DNA of 64,000 nt from JANXMY01 sp965246745 (GCA_965246745.1 OZ251980.1:248001-312000); one strand, 5' to 3'; positions 1 through 8,353 are shown, counted from the first letter of the stretch. Translations and numbers: made by a program. The notes: generated by a model not told the origin, from the sequence alone.

Positions 1-2
1 TC

Positions 3-485
3 GTGGAGATGGAAGCGCAGGCCGGTCCGTTGCCGCTGTCTCTCCGGGCCTGGTATGAGGTCGGCGGCGCAGTGGATTTAATCGGGTTCAACGCCCGCTG
101 GCCGAAAGTTTACACCGACCCGCTGGTCATTGATCCCATTGAGGCGGCTTTCGAGATACTCAGCGAATGGCAGGGAGACCTTGCCGACGGGATTGAAGAC
201 GCTGGGCCGTTTTGTATTCCGGTCGGGCCGGAGTATGTTCACAAAGGCGGTTACAGCGGCGGCGCTGCCTACCAAATCAAGATGCCCTGCCCCGCTGCCG
301 ATGCGCCACTCCTTTATGAATGGCACGACACGACGTTTGTGGATTATCTGCGCGAGTGCTTCCGCTGGGGCGGGTTTCCCGGCTTTGACATCTCGCATCC
401 GATGAATCCGCAGCACTTAAACGCCGATGCCGTGATGCCGGCGGAGCATCGGGCGCTGCTGACGGCGGATTTGCTGGCATTTTAG
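3..485 (+). CDS. Hypothetical protein, probably 5'-truncated by the window edge
   Basis: The frame is open to the left edge. A GTG lies at position 3, but the real start is probably outside the window. The 160 visible residues are acidic and rich in Trp, Tyr and Pro, with no membrane segment or signal peptide. They include LPLSLRAWYEVGG near the start and WGGFPGFD near residue 122. The style recalls SMI1/KNR4-like or immunity-type proteins, but I cannot assign a family. It is followed by a long palindromic repeat (494-665) and then the HDAC-like gene, so it is probably the last gene of its transcript. Confidence 0.6.
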   Translation: MEMEAQAGPLPLSLRAWYEVGGAVDLIGFNARWPKVYTDPLVIDPIEAAFEILSEWQGDLADGIEDAGPFCIPVGPEYVHKGGYSGGAAYQIKMPCPAADAPLLYEWHDTTFVDYLRECFRWGGFPGFDISHPMNPQHLNADAVMPAEHRALLTADLLAF

Positions 486-493
486 ACGACGCG

Positions 494-665
494 GAGGCTA
501 CAAATCACGGGGCTGAACCCCCGTGCTTTGAAGGGCAAACTCCCGCCTTCGCGGGCGAAGATGTAACGATAAATCGCTCGGATGCCCGCAAATAGCTCCG
601 ATGCCCGCGAAGGCGGGGAATTGTTCTTTAAAGCACGGGGGTTCAGCCCCGTGATTTGTAGCCTC
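494..665. repeat. Palindromic element, family B, copy 1
   Basis: A nearly perfect long inverted repeat fills the gap between two genes. The left arm (494-529, starting GAGGCTACAAATCACGGGGC) is answered by the reverse complement at 630-665, with a second nested pair (CCCGCCTTCGCGGGC against GCCCGCGAAGGCGGG). A diverged copy lies at 55760-55887. It can fold into one long hairpin. No coding capacity and no transposase nearby, so it looks like a non-autonomous REP/MITE-type element. Confidence 0.85.
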
Positions 666-692
666 TGATCATCTTTTAGGAACACCCCGCCC

Positions 693-1751
693 ATGCCCGA
701 TAAAAAAGTCGCCCTGTTGCACGACCCTGCCGTGCTCGAGCACACGCCGCCGGAAGGACACCCGGAGCGGCCCGCGCGGGTCGCAGAAGTCATGGCGCTG
801 CTGGAGTCGTCGGGAATGCTCGCGCGTCTGGCGCGGCTTCCCGTCATGCCGGCGACGCGGGAGCAGATGGAGCGGGTGCATCCGGCGAAGTATCTGGACT
901 TTGTGGAGGCGATTGTCGCGCAAAGCGGCGGGTACTTGGACGGCGGGGATACGGTCGCGTCGCCGGGGTCGTGGCAGGCCGCGACGGCGGCCGCCGGGGC
1001 GAGCATCGGCGCGGTGGATGCGGTTCTGACCGGCGGGATGGACGCGGCTTTCGCCGTGGTGCGTCCGCCGGGGCACCATGCGCCGCCGGACCGGGCGATG
1101 GGGTTCTGCATCTTGAACAATGCCGCCGTCGCAGCGGCCCACGCGGTTTCGCAGCACGGCTTGTCGCGGGTGCTCTTAGTAGACTTCGATGTTCACCACG
1201 GCAACGGCATTCAGGACTGCTTTTATGAGTCGCCGGATGTGCTGTACTTTTCGACTCATCAGTCGCCCGCGTACCCGTTCACGGGAGCGATGGACGAAAC
1301 GGGACGCGGCGCGGGCATCGGGTATACGGTCAATATCCCCCTGCCGCCTGATGTCGGCGAAGCGGGCTTTTTGCAGGCATTTGATACCATTTTGCGCCCG
1401 CTGGCCCGGCGCTTTCAGCCTGAGATAGTGATCGTGTCGGCGGGGTACGATGCTCACTGGCGCAACTCGCGCTATGTGGCGGGCATCCGGGAGCGGCTGA
1501 CCGTGCGCGGCCTGGCGGCCCTCTCGCGCAGCCTGCTCGAAATCTCCGACGCTCACTGCCCCGGCCGGCTGGTCGGCATTCTTGAAGGCGGCTACGACCT
1601 CGAAGCGCTGGCTTATGGGGTGCTGGGAACGCTCGCCGTCTGGCTCGGCGACACCGAGACACCTGACCCGCTCGGCCCGCCGCCGACCGCCGCACGGGAG
1701 CCGGACATCACGGTGCTGCTGGAGCAAGTAAAGCGGACGCACGGGCTGTAA
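693..1751 (+). CDS. Histone deacetylase superfamily (AcuC/HdaH-like) metal hydrolase
   Basis: A 352-residue single-domain protein of the arginase/deacetylase fold that hydrolyses acetyl groups from lysine, polyamine or small acetylated amines. Visible motifs are HPERPARV (23-30), RPPGHHA with the tandem His 128-129, VDFDVHHGNG (163-172) giving Asp166 and His168 as zinc ligands, and SAGYDAH (249-255) with the third ligand Asp253. A late GILEGGYDLEAL completes the family pattern, and the length is usual for the bacterial class. There is no signal peptide, so it should be cytosolic. It stands alone between a palindrome and convergent genes; its natural substrate cannot be read from context. Confidence 0.93.
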   Translation: MPDKKVALLHDPAVLEHTPPEGHPERPARVAEVMALLESSGMLARLARLPVMPATREQMERVHPAKYLDFVEAIVAQSGGYLDGGDTVASPGSWQAATAAAGASIGAVDAVLTGGMDAAFAVVRPPGHHAPPDRAMGFCILNNAAVAAAHAVSQHGLSRVLLVDFDVHHGNGIQDCFYESPDVLYFSTHQSPAYPFTGAMDETGRGAGIGYTVNIPLPPDVGEAGFLQAFDTILRPLARRFQPEIVIVSAGYDAHWRNSRYVAGIRERLTVRGLAALSRSLLEISDAHCPGRLVGILEGGYDLEALAYGVLGTLAVWLGDTETPDPLGPPPTAAREPDITVLLEQVKRTHGL

Positions 1752-1754
1752 CCA

Positions 1755-3128
1755 TCACTTGTCGTCCACATACGCCTTGCCGTGCAGGAACACCAGGCCG
1801 TCGGCGGTTTTGCCGTAAGACCAGCGCTTAACAGTGCCGTCGGCGAAACGCAGCGTGATCGCGTTGCGGCTGATCGCATACGTCCCACTGGCCGACCGGC
1901 TTGCGCCGCCCGCGACACTTGCCGACGAGATCGAGTTGGTATGACCGGCAACAAAACGCCCGCCTGGCAGGAACGTGAACTCATCGGTGATGCCGATCGT
2001 GACGCCGCCGCCGAGCGCGGCATCACCGCCGCCGCTGATGCTCGTGTACCGGCCCGAGAGAGTCTGCCCCGGCCCGCTTGGCGGCAGCGGGCCGATCCAG
2101 CCCGATTTCTCCCACCCGCCGCCCCGGTTTTCCGTCTGAATCTCCCCGCCGCTGCGCCGCCACCGGCCCCACGCACTCGGGTCTTTGCGGCGGGACGCGG
2201 CGGCGTCGAACTCGGACGGCGGGGCGTCGAAGCCGCCGCAGTAGGTGCCGTCCTTGAGCACCAGAACCGGCTCATAGGAGACCGAAACGCCCCCGCCCAC
2301 CCCGCCGCCGTAAGCAGGCCGGCAGTAGATCCCGGCGATCTGCGCCTCAGAGACGCCCGCGCCGGGATGCGCCGGGGGCAGCGGGTTCGCGCCGGGATGC
2401 GCCGCGTCGTGCGCCGCCGGCGTCCCGGAAATGCGCCCGTCGGCGGCGATTTTGACGGTGGACGGCGGAGCGCCGACCACTTTCGCAAAGAGCGTCCCGG
2501 CGGCATGGCGCATCGCCGCCGCGTCCTGAGTCTTGCCGGCCTTCTCAAATGCCTGGGCGAACTGATTCAGCAGCATCGTGCTGGCAATCAGCGTCTCGTA
2601 AGCCTTTTCTTTGCGCTCCGGCGGCAGCCCGGCAAACTTGGCCCTGTATTTGCTTCCGGCCAGCGCGGCGACCGCGCGGACGGCGCTTGCTTCGGCGGCG
2701 TCGCTGAGCGAGCCGCCTGTCGCCGTTTTCCAGTTTTCGACGAAAAAGACGCCCATCGCGACGCCCAAATCCCGCTTCGCGAAGCCGCGCCCGACCAAAT
2801 ACGTCTCAAAGCCCGACAGGGCCGACGGCATGGCGGCTTCCAGCTTTACCATCGCCGGGCTTGGGCCGCTTTGGGCTTCCATCGCCTGCCGCAATGTCCG
2901 GCAAAAGCCCTGGGCGGACGCGCCGGGATGGACCGAAGGGACGTCCAGACCCGTGCGGAACACCGTCCCGGCGGGCGGAGCGGGCGCGGCCTTGACCGAG
3001 CGCTCAATCGCCCCCGCCAGGCCCGACAAGTCAGGCAGGTCGGCCCGACCGATCTGGGCGCGGGCGGGAACAGCGGCGCAGAGAACGGCGCAGGCCGCCA
3101 AAAGGCCGAGAACAGGTTTTCGGGACAT
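1755..3128 (-). CDS. Exported protein, paralogue of the next gene upstream
   Basis: 457 residues with a clear signal peptide (hydrophobic core about 7-20, cleavage after ARA near 24). It continues with IGRADLPDLSGLAGAIERS, which is nearly repeated in the neighbouring paralogue (3144-4727). A helical central part (about 60-210, with KRDLGVAMGVFFVENW) resembles the DUF6683-type proteins, a weak match from memory. The C-terminal part (from about 350) is beta-rich with a lipocalin-like pattern ending DGTVKRWSYGKTADGLVFL. It lies 15 bp after the paralogue and downstream of a signal peptidase gene, all co-directional. Function unknown. Confidence 0.75.
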   Translation of the reverse strand: MSRKPVLGLLAACAVLCAAVPARAQIGRADLPDLSGLAGAIERSVKAAPAPPAGTVFRTGLDVPSVHPGASAQGFCRTLRQAMEAQSGPSPAMVKLEAAMPSALSGFETYLVGRGFAKRDLGVAMGVFFVENWKTATGGSLSDAAEASAVRAVAALAGSKYRAKFAGLPPERKEKAYETLIASTMLLNQFAQAFEKAGKTQDAAAMRHAAGTLFAKVVGAPPSTVKIAADGRISGTPAAHDAAHPGANPLPPAHPGAGVSEAQIAGIYCRPAYGGGVGGGVSVSYEPVLVLKDGTYCGGFDAPPSEFDAAASRRKDPSAWGRWRRSGGEIQTENRGGGWEKSGWIGPLPPSGPGQTLSGRYTSISGGGDAALGGGVTIGITDEFTFLPGGRFVAGHTNSISSASVAGGASRSASGTYAISRNAITLRFADGTVKRWSYGKTADGLVFLHGKAYVDDK

Positions 3129-3143
3129 GAGCAGCCTTCTATG

Positions 3144-4727
3144 TTATCTTGACTGCGCGGTTTTGGCGTCTTCCATCGTGTAGACCGAGCCGGCGAGGAA
3201 CACCAGGCCGTCAGGGGTGCGGGCAAACGCCAGGCGCTTGACCGTGCCGTCGCTCGCGCGGAGCGTGAGAGCGTAATTGCCGACCGTGTAGGTCCCGCGC
3301 TGCGGCTGCTTGCTCTGCGTGCTGCCGACCACCGTGCCGTTGACTTCGCTGCTCGACGAAAACCCGGCGCTTTTGCCGAATTGGTAACGGCCGTCGGGCG
3401 AGAACGTGTAGACCTCTTCAAAGCCGTAAGAAAAGCCGGACGCCGCGCTGCCGCCCCCGCCGCTGGTTTTGCAGACCCCGGACAAGCGCTCATCGGGGGC
3501 CGCGCCGAGCAGCGGCCCGATCCAGTCGGCGGTTTCCCACGCGCCTTTTTTGCCTTGAATTTGAATATGCTTCGCTGCGCCTTTCCACTGATGCTCGCCG
3601 GACCCGACAGCAGCGTTGAAGCGCCAGCGGCCCCATTCGGACGGGGAGCTGCGGCGCGAGGCAGCCAGATTTAGGTCTGACGGCGGCACGTCAAAGTCCT
3701 CCAGATACGTTCCGTCTTTGAGCGCGAGGATCGGCACAAACGGCATGGTCATCCCGCCGCCGACGCCGACCCGAATGACCTGCGCGGTGTACACGCCCGC
3801 GATCTGCGCGGGTTTAATGCCGCCGCCGGGCGGCAGGGCGCGAGCGCCGGGCTTGCCGGGTTCCATTGGGGCATCAGGGGCCGGCTGTGCCGGCGTGTCG
3901 GTCGGCGGCGCAGGGGCATTGGGGGCCGGGTCGTCCCCGCCCGGCGGCAGGATGCCGCCGGAGACCGGCGGGGCGGGCGGCGGGCCGGTCACTTTGCCGT
4001 CGGGCGAGATGTCAATCATGTCCGGCGCGGTGCCGACCAGCGCTGTGAAGACCGATGCTGCCGCCTTGCGGAAGCCGGCCGCTTCGGCGGTCTTGCCGGC
4101 CTTGTCGAACGCTTCGGTGAGCGTGCTGATCAAAATCGTTGACATCAGCACCTGCTCGTAGGTCTTTTCTTTCGCCGCCGGGGTCATGGCGGCGAATTTG
4201 ACTTTGTATTTCGCCGCCGCGCTGTCGCCGACGGCTTGGATCAGCTTGATCTCGGTCGGGTCGCTCAAAGTCAGATGGTTCGCCGTTTCCCAGTTTTTGA
4301 CGAAAAAAACGCCGAACGCGACGCCGAGGTCGCGCTTGGCGAGGCCCTGTTTCGGCAGGTAGGCTTCAAGCTGGGTGAGCAGCGCCGGCATCCCGTCTTC
4401 CAGCTTTTGCAGCGCGGCATTCGGCCCGGACTTCTTTTCAATCGGCTCGCGCATCTGCCGGACAATGCTTTTGGACGTTTCGCCGGGATGCACCGAGGGC
4501 ACGGCGAGGCCGGAATGGTAAATGCCGGCGGGAGCGGCTTTTTTGGCCGGCGGCGCGGCCGTGGATTTTTCAATCGCGCCGGCCAGGCCGGACAAATCCG
4601 GCAGGTCCGCCCCGCCGATCTGCGCGGCGGCAGGGCGGGCCAGGCAGAGCGCGGCGCAGGCAAGGGCCGCAAAAGAAAAGCATCGTTTCCAGAACACTTG
4701 GCGACAGAGCATCGGGGTTCTCCACAC
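3144..4727 (-). CDS. Exported protein, larger paralogue of the 1755-3128 product
   Basis: 527 residues, signal peptide with core about 16-30 and cleavage after PAAA. After that IGGADLPDLSGLAGAIEKS repeats the opening of its neighbour. The two share the central helical region (KRDLGVAFGVFFVKNWETA) and the C-terminal beta-rich region (DGTVKRLAFARTPDGLVFL). The difference is a Pro-rich linker of about 60 residues (about 245-300). ATG 4727 and ATG 4712 are both possible starts. Its stop-to-start spacing to lepB upstream is 36 bp, so the three probably form one transcript. Clearly a tandem duplication; role unknown. Confidence 0.75.
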   Translation of the reverse strand: MWRTPMLCRQVFWKRCFSFAALACAALCLARPAAAQIGGADLPDLSGLAGAIEKSTAAPPAKKAAPAGIYHSGLAVPSVHPGETSKSIVRQMREPIEKKSGPNAALQKLEDGMPALLTQLEAYLPKQGLAKRDLGVAFGVFFVKNWETANHLTLSDPTEIKLIQAVGDSAAAKYKVKFAAMTPAAKEKTYEQVLMSTILISTLTEAFDKAGKTAEAAGFRKAAASVFTALVGTAPDMIDISPDGKVTGPPPAPPVSGGILPPGGDDPAPNAPAPPTDTPAQPAPDAPMEPGKPGARALPPGGGIKPAQIAGVYTAQVIRVGVGGGMTMPFVPILALKDGTYLEDFDVPPSDLNLAASRRSSPSEWGRWRFNAAVGSGEHQWKGAAKHIQIQGKKGAWETADWIGPLLGAAPDERLSGVCKTSGGGGSAASGFSYGFEEVYTFSPDGRYQFGKSAGFSSSSEVNGTVVGSTQSKQPQRGTYTVGNYALTLRASDGTVKRLAFARTPDGLVFLAGSVYTMEDAKTAQSR

Positions 4728-4763
4728 GGTTCGCGGCGTCCTGCCCTTGACGGCTCCTTGAAT

Positions 4764-5315
4764 CTAGCGAAGAATTTGACACTGCGACGGCGGCCAGTAG
4801 CAGGCGACGGCCCGGCCGATAATATCCGTGCGGGGCAGCTCGCCCCAGTACCGGCTGTCGTCGGACACGTCCCGGTTGTCGCCCATCACGAAATACTCCC
4901 CGGCCGGAACCGTGCGCGGGGTCATGTCGCCGTGCGCTTCGTAGGTCTTGTACGGCTCCGGCAGGGGCTGTCCGTTGATGGTCATCACGCCGCCCTGCAT
5001 CGCGACCGTTTCGCCGGGCAGGCCGACCACCCGCTTGACATAAATCTGCCGGGGGTCTTTCGGGTACTCGAAAATCACAATCTCGCCGCGCTTCGGGGCC
5101 GCCAGCGCATAAGCCAGCTTGTTCGCCAGCACCCGCTCGCCGGTGAACAAATGCGGCTGCATGCACGCCCCGGAGACGCAGAACCCCTGCATCACAAACA
5201 GCGTCGCCGCCACCGCCAGCAGGACGCCGAGAAGCGCCTGCTCCCCCTGCGTCACCAGCCCCGAGCGGCGCTTCGCGGCAGCCTGAAAACGAGTGGAAAT
5301 TACGGCGAGTGTCAT
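4764..5315 (-). CDS. lepB: Signal peptidase I-like protein with Cys in the nucleophile position
   Basis: A 183-residue S26-family protein: one N-terminal membrane segment (about 26-45), then the catalytic domain outside the membrane. Box C/D residues are present, IYVKRVVGLPGE with the general-base Lys94 and MGDNRDVSDDSRYWG near 142. The box B motif reads SGACMQPHL, whereas the family has Ser immediately before the Met-x-Pro. Here codon 51 (5163-5165) is TGC, Cys. It might be a thiol variant, weakly active, or specialised; the two exported paralogues directly downstream are natural candidates for its substrates. Overall length and order are otherwise normal. Confidence 0.88.
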   Translation of the reverse strand: MTLAVISTRFQAAAKRRSGLVTQGEQALLGVLLAVAATLFVMQGFCVSGACMQPHLFTGERVLANKLAYALAAPKRGEIVIFEYPKDPRQIYVKRVVGLPGETVAMQGGVMTINGQPLPEPYKTYEAHGDMTPRTVPAGEYFVMGDNRDVSDDSRYWGELPRTDIIGRAVACYWPPSQCQILR

Positions 5316-5369
5316 AACAACCGTTCTTGCAAGAATAATGCCAACCGCGAAATCGCTCTTGGCAGCACA

Positions 5370-5951
5370 CTACGCCGCAAAGATTTCAGAGACTTGCACC
5401 GTCAGCGCCGGAAACACGGCGGACTGCACCGTCTCGCCGGGACCGCAGCTTGCCATTGTCTCTTCGCGGTCCGGCGACAGTCGCAGCACGTCCACCGTCT
5501 GCGTGTCCAAGTTCACAATCCAGCATTCGCGCACGTCCACCCGCCGGAAGTCCCTCAGCTTGCCCGAGAGAACTGCGTTTGTGTCGCTCGGCGACAGCAC
5601 TTCCACCACAAGCTCCGGGGCCGGGTCAAGTGCGCCGGGGTCGAGCGGGTCCCGGCTGCCGAACCGCGCGTGACTGATAAACAGCACATCCGGCTGACGG
5701 GTTCTCAGGGGCGAGTAATCAATGAGCACGTCGCAGGCGGCGACCACCATTCGTCCGGCCCCGCTGCTGCGCCCGAAGGCTTTCAAGGCCGCCGCAATGT
5801 TGAAAAGAACGTCCTGATGGCGGACAGTCGGGTTCGGCATCCAGACGCGCACTCCGCTGACAATCTCGTAGCGGCGGCTGATCGTGCCTTCCGCCAAATA
5901 CTCTGCGTAGGTCAGCGTTCGGACAGCCTGTTTTTCCGCAGTCATGCTCAT
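5370..5951 (-). CDS. Uma2-family (DUF820) restriction-endonuclease-like protein
   Basis: 193 residues of the PD-(D/E)XK-fold Uma2 family, common in multiple copies in Cyanobacteria, Chloroflexota and Armatimonadota. Typical features are YAEYLAEG...RRYEIVSGV near the start, RQPDVLFIS (about 100-108) with the conserved Asp, and PELVVEVLSPSD (about 123-134) with Glu followed by the strand and SGKLRDFRRVDVRECWIVN. The family is inferred to include nucleases, some mobile; no specific function is proven. It is the first gene of a co-directional run into lepB (55 bp gap). Confidence 0.85.
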   Translation of the reverse strand: MSMTAEKQAVRTLTYAEYLAEGTISRRYEIVSGVRVWMPNPTVRHQDVLFNIAAALKAFGRSSGAGRMVVAACDVLIDYSPLRTRQPDVLFISHARFGSRDPLDPGALDPAPELVVEVLSPSDTNAVLSGKLRDFRRVDVRECWIVNLDTQTVDVLRLSPDREETMASCGPGETVQSAVFPALTVQVSEIFAA

Positions 5952-5965
5952 AGGCTGAGTGTACC

Positions 5966-6460
5966 CTATTCCAGAAGGTGTTCATCCGGGAAAGTCGTCC
6001 AGGGTGCGGCAGGCCGGTCGGTCGGCAAAAGCTCAATCACAAAGTCGGCCACCGTCGTTTCAACGCATTCGTCCGGGTCCTGCATTTGAATAATCCGGCA
6101 CTGGTACGCCCCCGGCGTGACGGCAATGCAAAGGCCGCGTTCGTGTGCTTCCGGCAGGGAGAAATGTTGAAACATTGCGCCTGCTGCCAGGCTATCGTAG
6201 GATGTGAGGCACAACAGGGTTTCGGTGGCGACAATCGGGCCGGCAAACTCTCGAAACCCCGTCACAGCGCTTGCTTCCCGGCGCACTTCAACCGACCAAA
6301 AGCCTTCGCGGCCTGTCCCCCACAGCAGCAGGCGATAACGGTACATCTCGGCCTTGAAATGGTCTACAAGATCATCTTCCCACTCTTCGCCAATGTAGGA
6401 AATATAAGCGCAGGGGTCGAAGATGCCGAGGAACGCGGAGTCGTCTGCCACACGGTACAT
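5966..6460 (-). CDS. Hypothetical protein
   Basis: 164 residues from the ATG at 6460; an upstream ATG at 6538 would add 26 residues without recognisable content. The protein is acidic and aromatic-rich (ISYIGEEWEDDLVDHFKAEM near residue 20), with no membrane segment, signal peptide or motif I recognise. It begins MYRVADDSAFLGIFDP and ends with a Pro-rich tail. It lies 15 bp upstream of the Uma2 gene in the same direction. Its style resembles immunity-type or SMI1-like small soluble proteins, but that is only an impression. Confidence 0.6.
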   Translation of the reverse strand: MYRVADDSAFLGIFDPCAYISYIGEEWEDDLVDHFKAEMYRYRLLLWGTGREGFWSVEVRREASAVTGFREFAGPIVATETLLCLTSYDSLAAGAMFQHFSLPEAHERGLCIAVTPGAYQCRIIQMQDPDECVETTVADFVIELLPTDRPAAPWTTFPDEHLLE

Positions 6461-6548
6461 AGGGGTCTCGTGTTTCCTGCCATACTCAGATACAGTAAAA
6501 AGCCCGCCGGTCATCGAATATACGGCGGGCAAGAGCAATGAATTATAG

Positions 6549-7259
6549 CTACAGAAGTTCGCTTAAGTCGGCATCGCCGATGGCGACGCCGCTGACTTTG
6601 CGCTTGATGCGGGCCAGGGCGTTGTCCACGCTTTTGGTGTTGCAGCGCAGCTCCGACGCGATTTCGCGGTATGATTTGCCGAGTTGGTAGCCGGACAAAA
6701 CGTGCCACTCGAAGTCGGACAAGACCTGCTGCAAGGTCTCGTGCAGGATTTTGGTGTCTTCGTTTCGCAGCACCATGTCTTCCGGGTCGGAGCCGCCTAA
6801 ATTGGGCAGGATGTCCGACAAGTTCCAGTCGGTCGCGGGGTCTTCCGACGGGCTTTCGAGCGACAGGGATTGGTTCAGCGGCATCTGCTTTTGACGCGTG
6901 GCGGTCTTGATCGCCGTGATGATATGGCGGGTGATGCAGACTTTGGCGAATGCCGGGAAGGAAATCGCTTTGTCGGACCGAAAATCAATAATCGCCTGCC
7001 ACAGTCCGATTTGGCCGACTTGCAGCAGGTCTTCTTTTTCGGCTCCGACCAGAAAGTACGACTTGACTTTGGTGCGGACCAAATTGCGGTATTTATACAG
7101 CAGGTATTCGGCGGCGGCGTTTTCGCCGCGCTGGGCGCGGGAAACAATTTCCCGGTCGGGCATGTCGGCGTATTTAAGCTGGGACTGGCGCAGGCGGTCG
7201 GAGAGATCACCGGCGGCGCTCCACTCGCTGGACTGGGTTCTGAACAAAGGGAGCCTCAC
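6549..7259 (-). CDS. sigH: RNA polymerase sigma factor of the SigH/Spo0H type
   Basis: A sigma-70 family protein of 236 residues very close in layout to Bacillus SigH. Region 2 reads LLYKYRNLVRTKVKSYFLVG, then EDLLQVGQIGLWQAI, and CITRHIITAIKTATRQKQ carries the -10 recognition helix. Region 4 near the end (YREIASELRCNTKSVDNALA) is the -35 helix-turn-helix. The start is uncertain: GTG 7259 gives a longer N-terminus, and ATG 7163 (MPDREIVSRA) would match where the family homology starts. It lies 36 bp after the DUF4342 gene and likely shares its promoter at 7634-7662. In firmicutes SigH drives stationary-phase genes; here the regulon is unknown. Confidence 0.93.
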   Translation of the reverse strand: MRLPLFRTQSSEWSAAGDLSDRLRQSQLKYADMPDREIVSRAQRGENAAAEYLLYKYRNLVRTKVKSYFLVGAEKEDLLQVGQIGLWQAIIDFRSDKAISFPAFAKVCITRHIITAIKTATRQKQMPLNQSLSLESPSEDPATDWNLSDILPNLGGSDPEDMVLRNEDTKILHETLQQVLSDFEWHVLSGYQLGKSYREIASELRCNTKSVDNALARIKRKVSGVAIGDADLSELL

Positions 7260-7295
7260 TGGAGGGGAAATTTGGGAAAAGAAGTGCGCCGCAGA

Positions 7296-7544
7296 TCAAC
7301 GCGCGGGATTGACGGCCGGCTCGTGGTCAATCTCAATGGACAGCGTGGACACGATGACGGCAATCAGCACAATCGCCACGGTGGCGGCGGTAGAAAGCGG
7401 CGCGACGGGAATTTCTTTGATCAAGCGGTTGCCGAACTTGATCCGCAGGCCGCGCACGCCGGCGCTGCCGAGGACGCGCTGGACTTCGCCGAACAAGTCC
7501 ACGCCGACCGAGAATAAATTGCTGCTGGGAAGACTGCCTTGCAT
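7296..7544 (-). CDS. DUF4342-like small membrane-associated protein
   Basis: 82 residues. The second half, VRGLRIKFGNRLIKEIPVAP followed by a hydrophobic stretch (about 53-70) and a short acidic tail, is the pattern of DUF4342 proteins, in which a short beta-rich segment precedes one membrane helix. The first half (FGEVQRVLGSAG) is helical. Function of the family is not established. It is the first gene of a probable two-gene operon with sigH and has a strong consensus promoter about 90 bp upstream. Confidence 0.7.
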   Translation of the reverse strand: MQGSLPSSNLFSVGVDLFGEVQRVLGSAGVRGLRIKFGNRLIKEIPVAPLSTAATVAIVLIAVIVSTLSIEIDHEPAVNPAR

Positions 7545-7633
7545 GATGACCCCTTGCTGTTAAGCCGTGAGAAATGTGATGGATTAATGAAATGCGGCGG
7601 GACCGGGCCGAGAAAGGCCGGAGGCGCATGTTC

Positions 7634-7662
7634 ATTATACACGGCAGCGAGAAGGGCGTCAA
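7634..7662 (-). promoter_or_regulatory. Sigma-A type promoter of the DUF4342-sigH operon
   Basis: On the minus strand TTGACG (7657-7662), a 17 bp spacer and TATAAT (7634-7639) give a near-consensus housekeeping promoter. Transcription would begin near 7627 and leave a leader of about 80 nt before the ATG at 7544. Confidence 0.75.
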
Positions 7663-7722
7663 GCCTTTCAGGGCGCGAAGGCGTCGGAAGGGCCGGTTTT
7701 GGGGTAAACCGGGAAGTTTCAG

Positions 7723-7750
7723 GTTATTTTCGGGCTATTTTCGGTTATTT
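7723..7750. repeat. Short tandem duplication at the cvpA-like stop codon
   Basis: Read on the minus strand, the stop TAA is followed by two further near-copies of the unit CCGAAAATA, each bringing another TAA or TAG. One of about ten such micro-duplications at gene ends in this window. Confidence 0.7.
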
Positions 7751-8290
7751 GCCGGCCATTGACGACGGATTGGGGGCGTCTTTCATATAGGTCTTCGCGC
7801 CGGTCACGGTATCAAGCAGGGCATGGTAGCCGGGAAAGCCGTACACTTCGCTGCCGACCGTGCCCGTGTTGACCGGCGCGGCGGCGGCGACGCATTTCGG
7901 GTCGCCCATGACCAGGGTTTCGGTCAGCGCGTGGGCAACAATCACCCCGGCGGCAAGGCCCGCCGCGAGGCCGAGCAGCTTGTCGAACATGCCGAGGTCG
8001 AGCTGCGTCAGGCCGTACACATACCAGGACACGCCGAGCAGCAGCGGCCCGAGCACAAGAAACAGCAGGGTAAACGCCCAGCTTTCATTGATCCCCGCCC
8101 CGCCGGCATGAAACGACACCCGCGCGGCCACAGCCGGGGCAGCCAGCGACGCCCCCCACAGCGCGGCGTACAGCGCCAGCGCGTCCAGCGCGGTTCGTCC
8201 GAAGCCGCGCACGAGGCCGACAACTCCCACCGCGACAATCACTAAAATCAGTCCAATATCAAGCCCGTTCATGCCGTCCATTGTCGGCAC
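7745..8290 (-). CDS. CvpA-family membrane protein
   Basis: 181 residues (or 175 from the second ATG at 8272). It opens with GLDIGLILVIVAVGVVGLVR and has about four hydrophobic helices (7-25, 33-52, 70-90, 105-125) as in CvpA/colicin V production proteins, whose cellular role is linked to envelope homeostasis and is still unclear. The C-terminal 50 residues are polar. The gene faces away from rnpB with about 60 bp between the starts, so promoters of the two face in opposite directions. Short 9-11 bp repeats overlap and follow its stop codon (7723-7750). Confidence 0.75.
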   Translation of the reverse strand: MPTMDGMNGLDIGLILVIVAVGVVGLVRGFGRTALDALALYAALWGASLAAPAVAARVSFHAGGAGINESWAFTLLFLVLGPLLLGVSWYVYGLTQLDLGMFDKLLGLAAGLAAGVIVAHALTETLVMGDPKCVAAAAPVNTGTVGSEVYGFPGYHALLDTVTGAKTYMKDAPNPSSMAGK

Positions 8291-8316
8291 AAGTACGGGG
8301 AAACTTTACCGGGCTG

Positions 8317-8346
8317 TGCTTATGCCCTGGACTTATGTGCTATACT
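8317..8346 (+). promoter_or_regulatory. Promoter of rnpB
   Basis: TATACT at 8341-8346 is a good -10 box, and TGCTTA at 8317-8322 is a weak -35 with 18 bp spacing. The predicted transcription start (about 8353) coincides with the first base of the P1 helix of RNase P RNA, which supports the call. Confidence 0.7.
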
Positions 8347-8353
8347 TAACGCC

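Noticed and set aside
494..665. Insertion sequence or transposon
   Set aside because: No transposase frame within or beside any of the palindromes; sizes of 85-170 bp are too small for an autonomous element.
4236..6089. 617-codon open frame on the plus strand
   Set aside because: Runs antisense to the exported paralogue, lepB and Uma2 genes and has the His/Arg/Gly-rich look of a G+C-driven shadow frame; no family resemblance.
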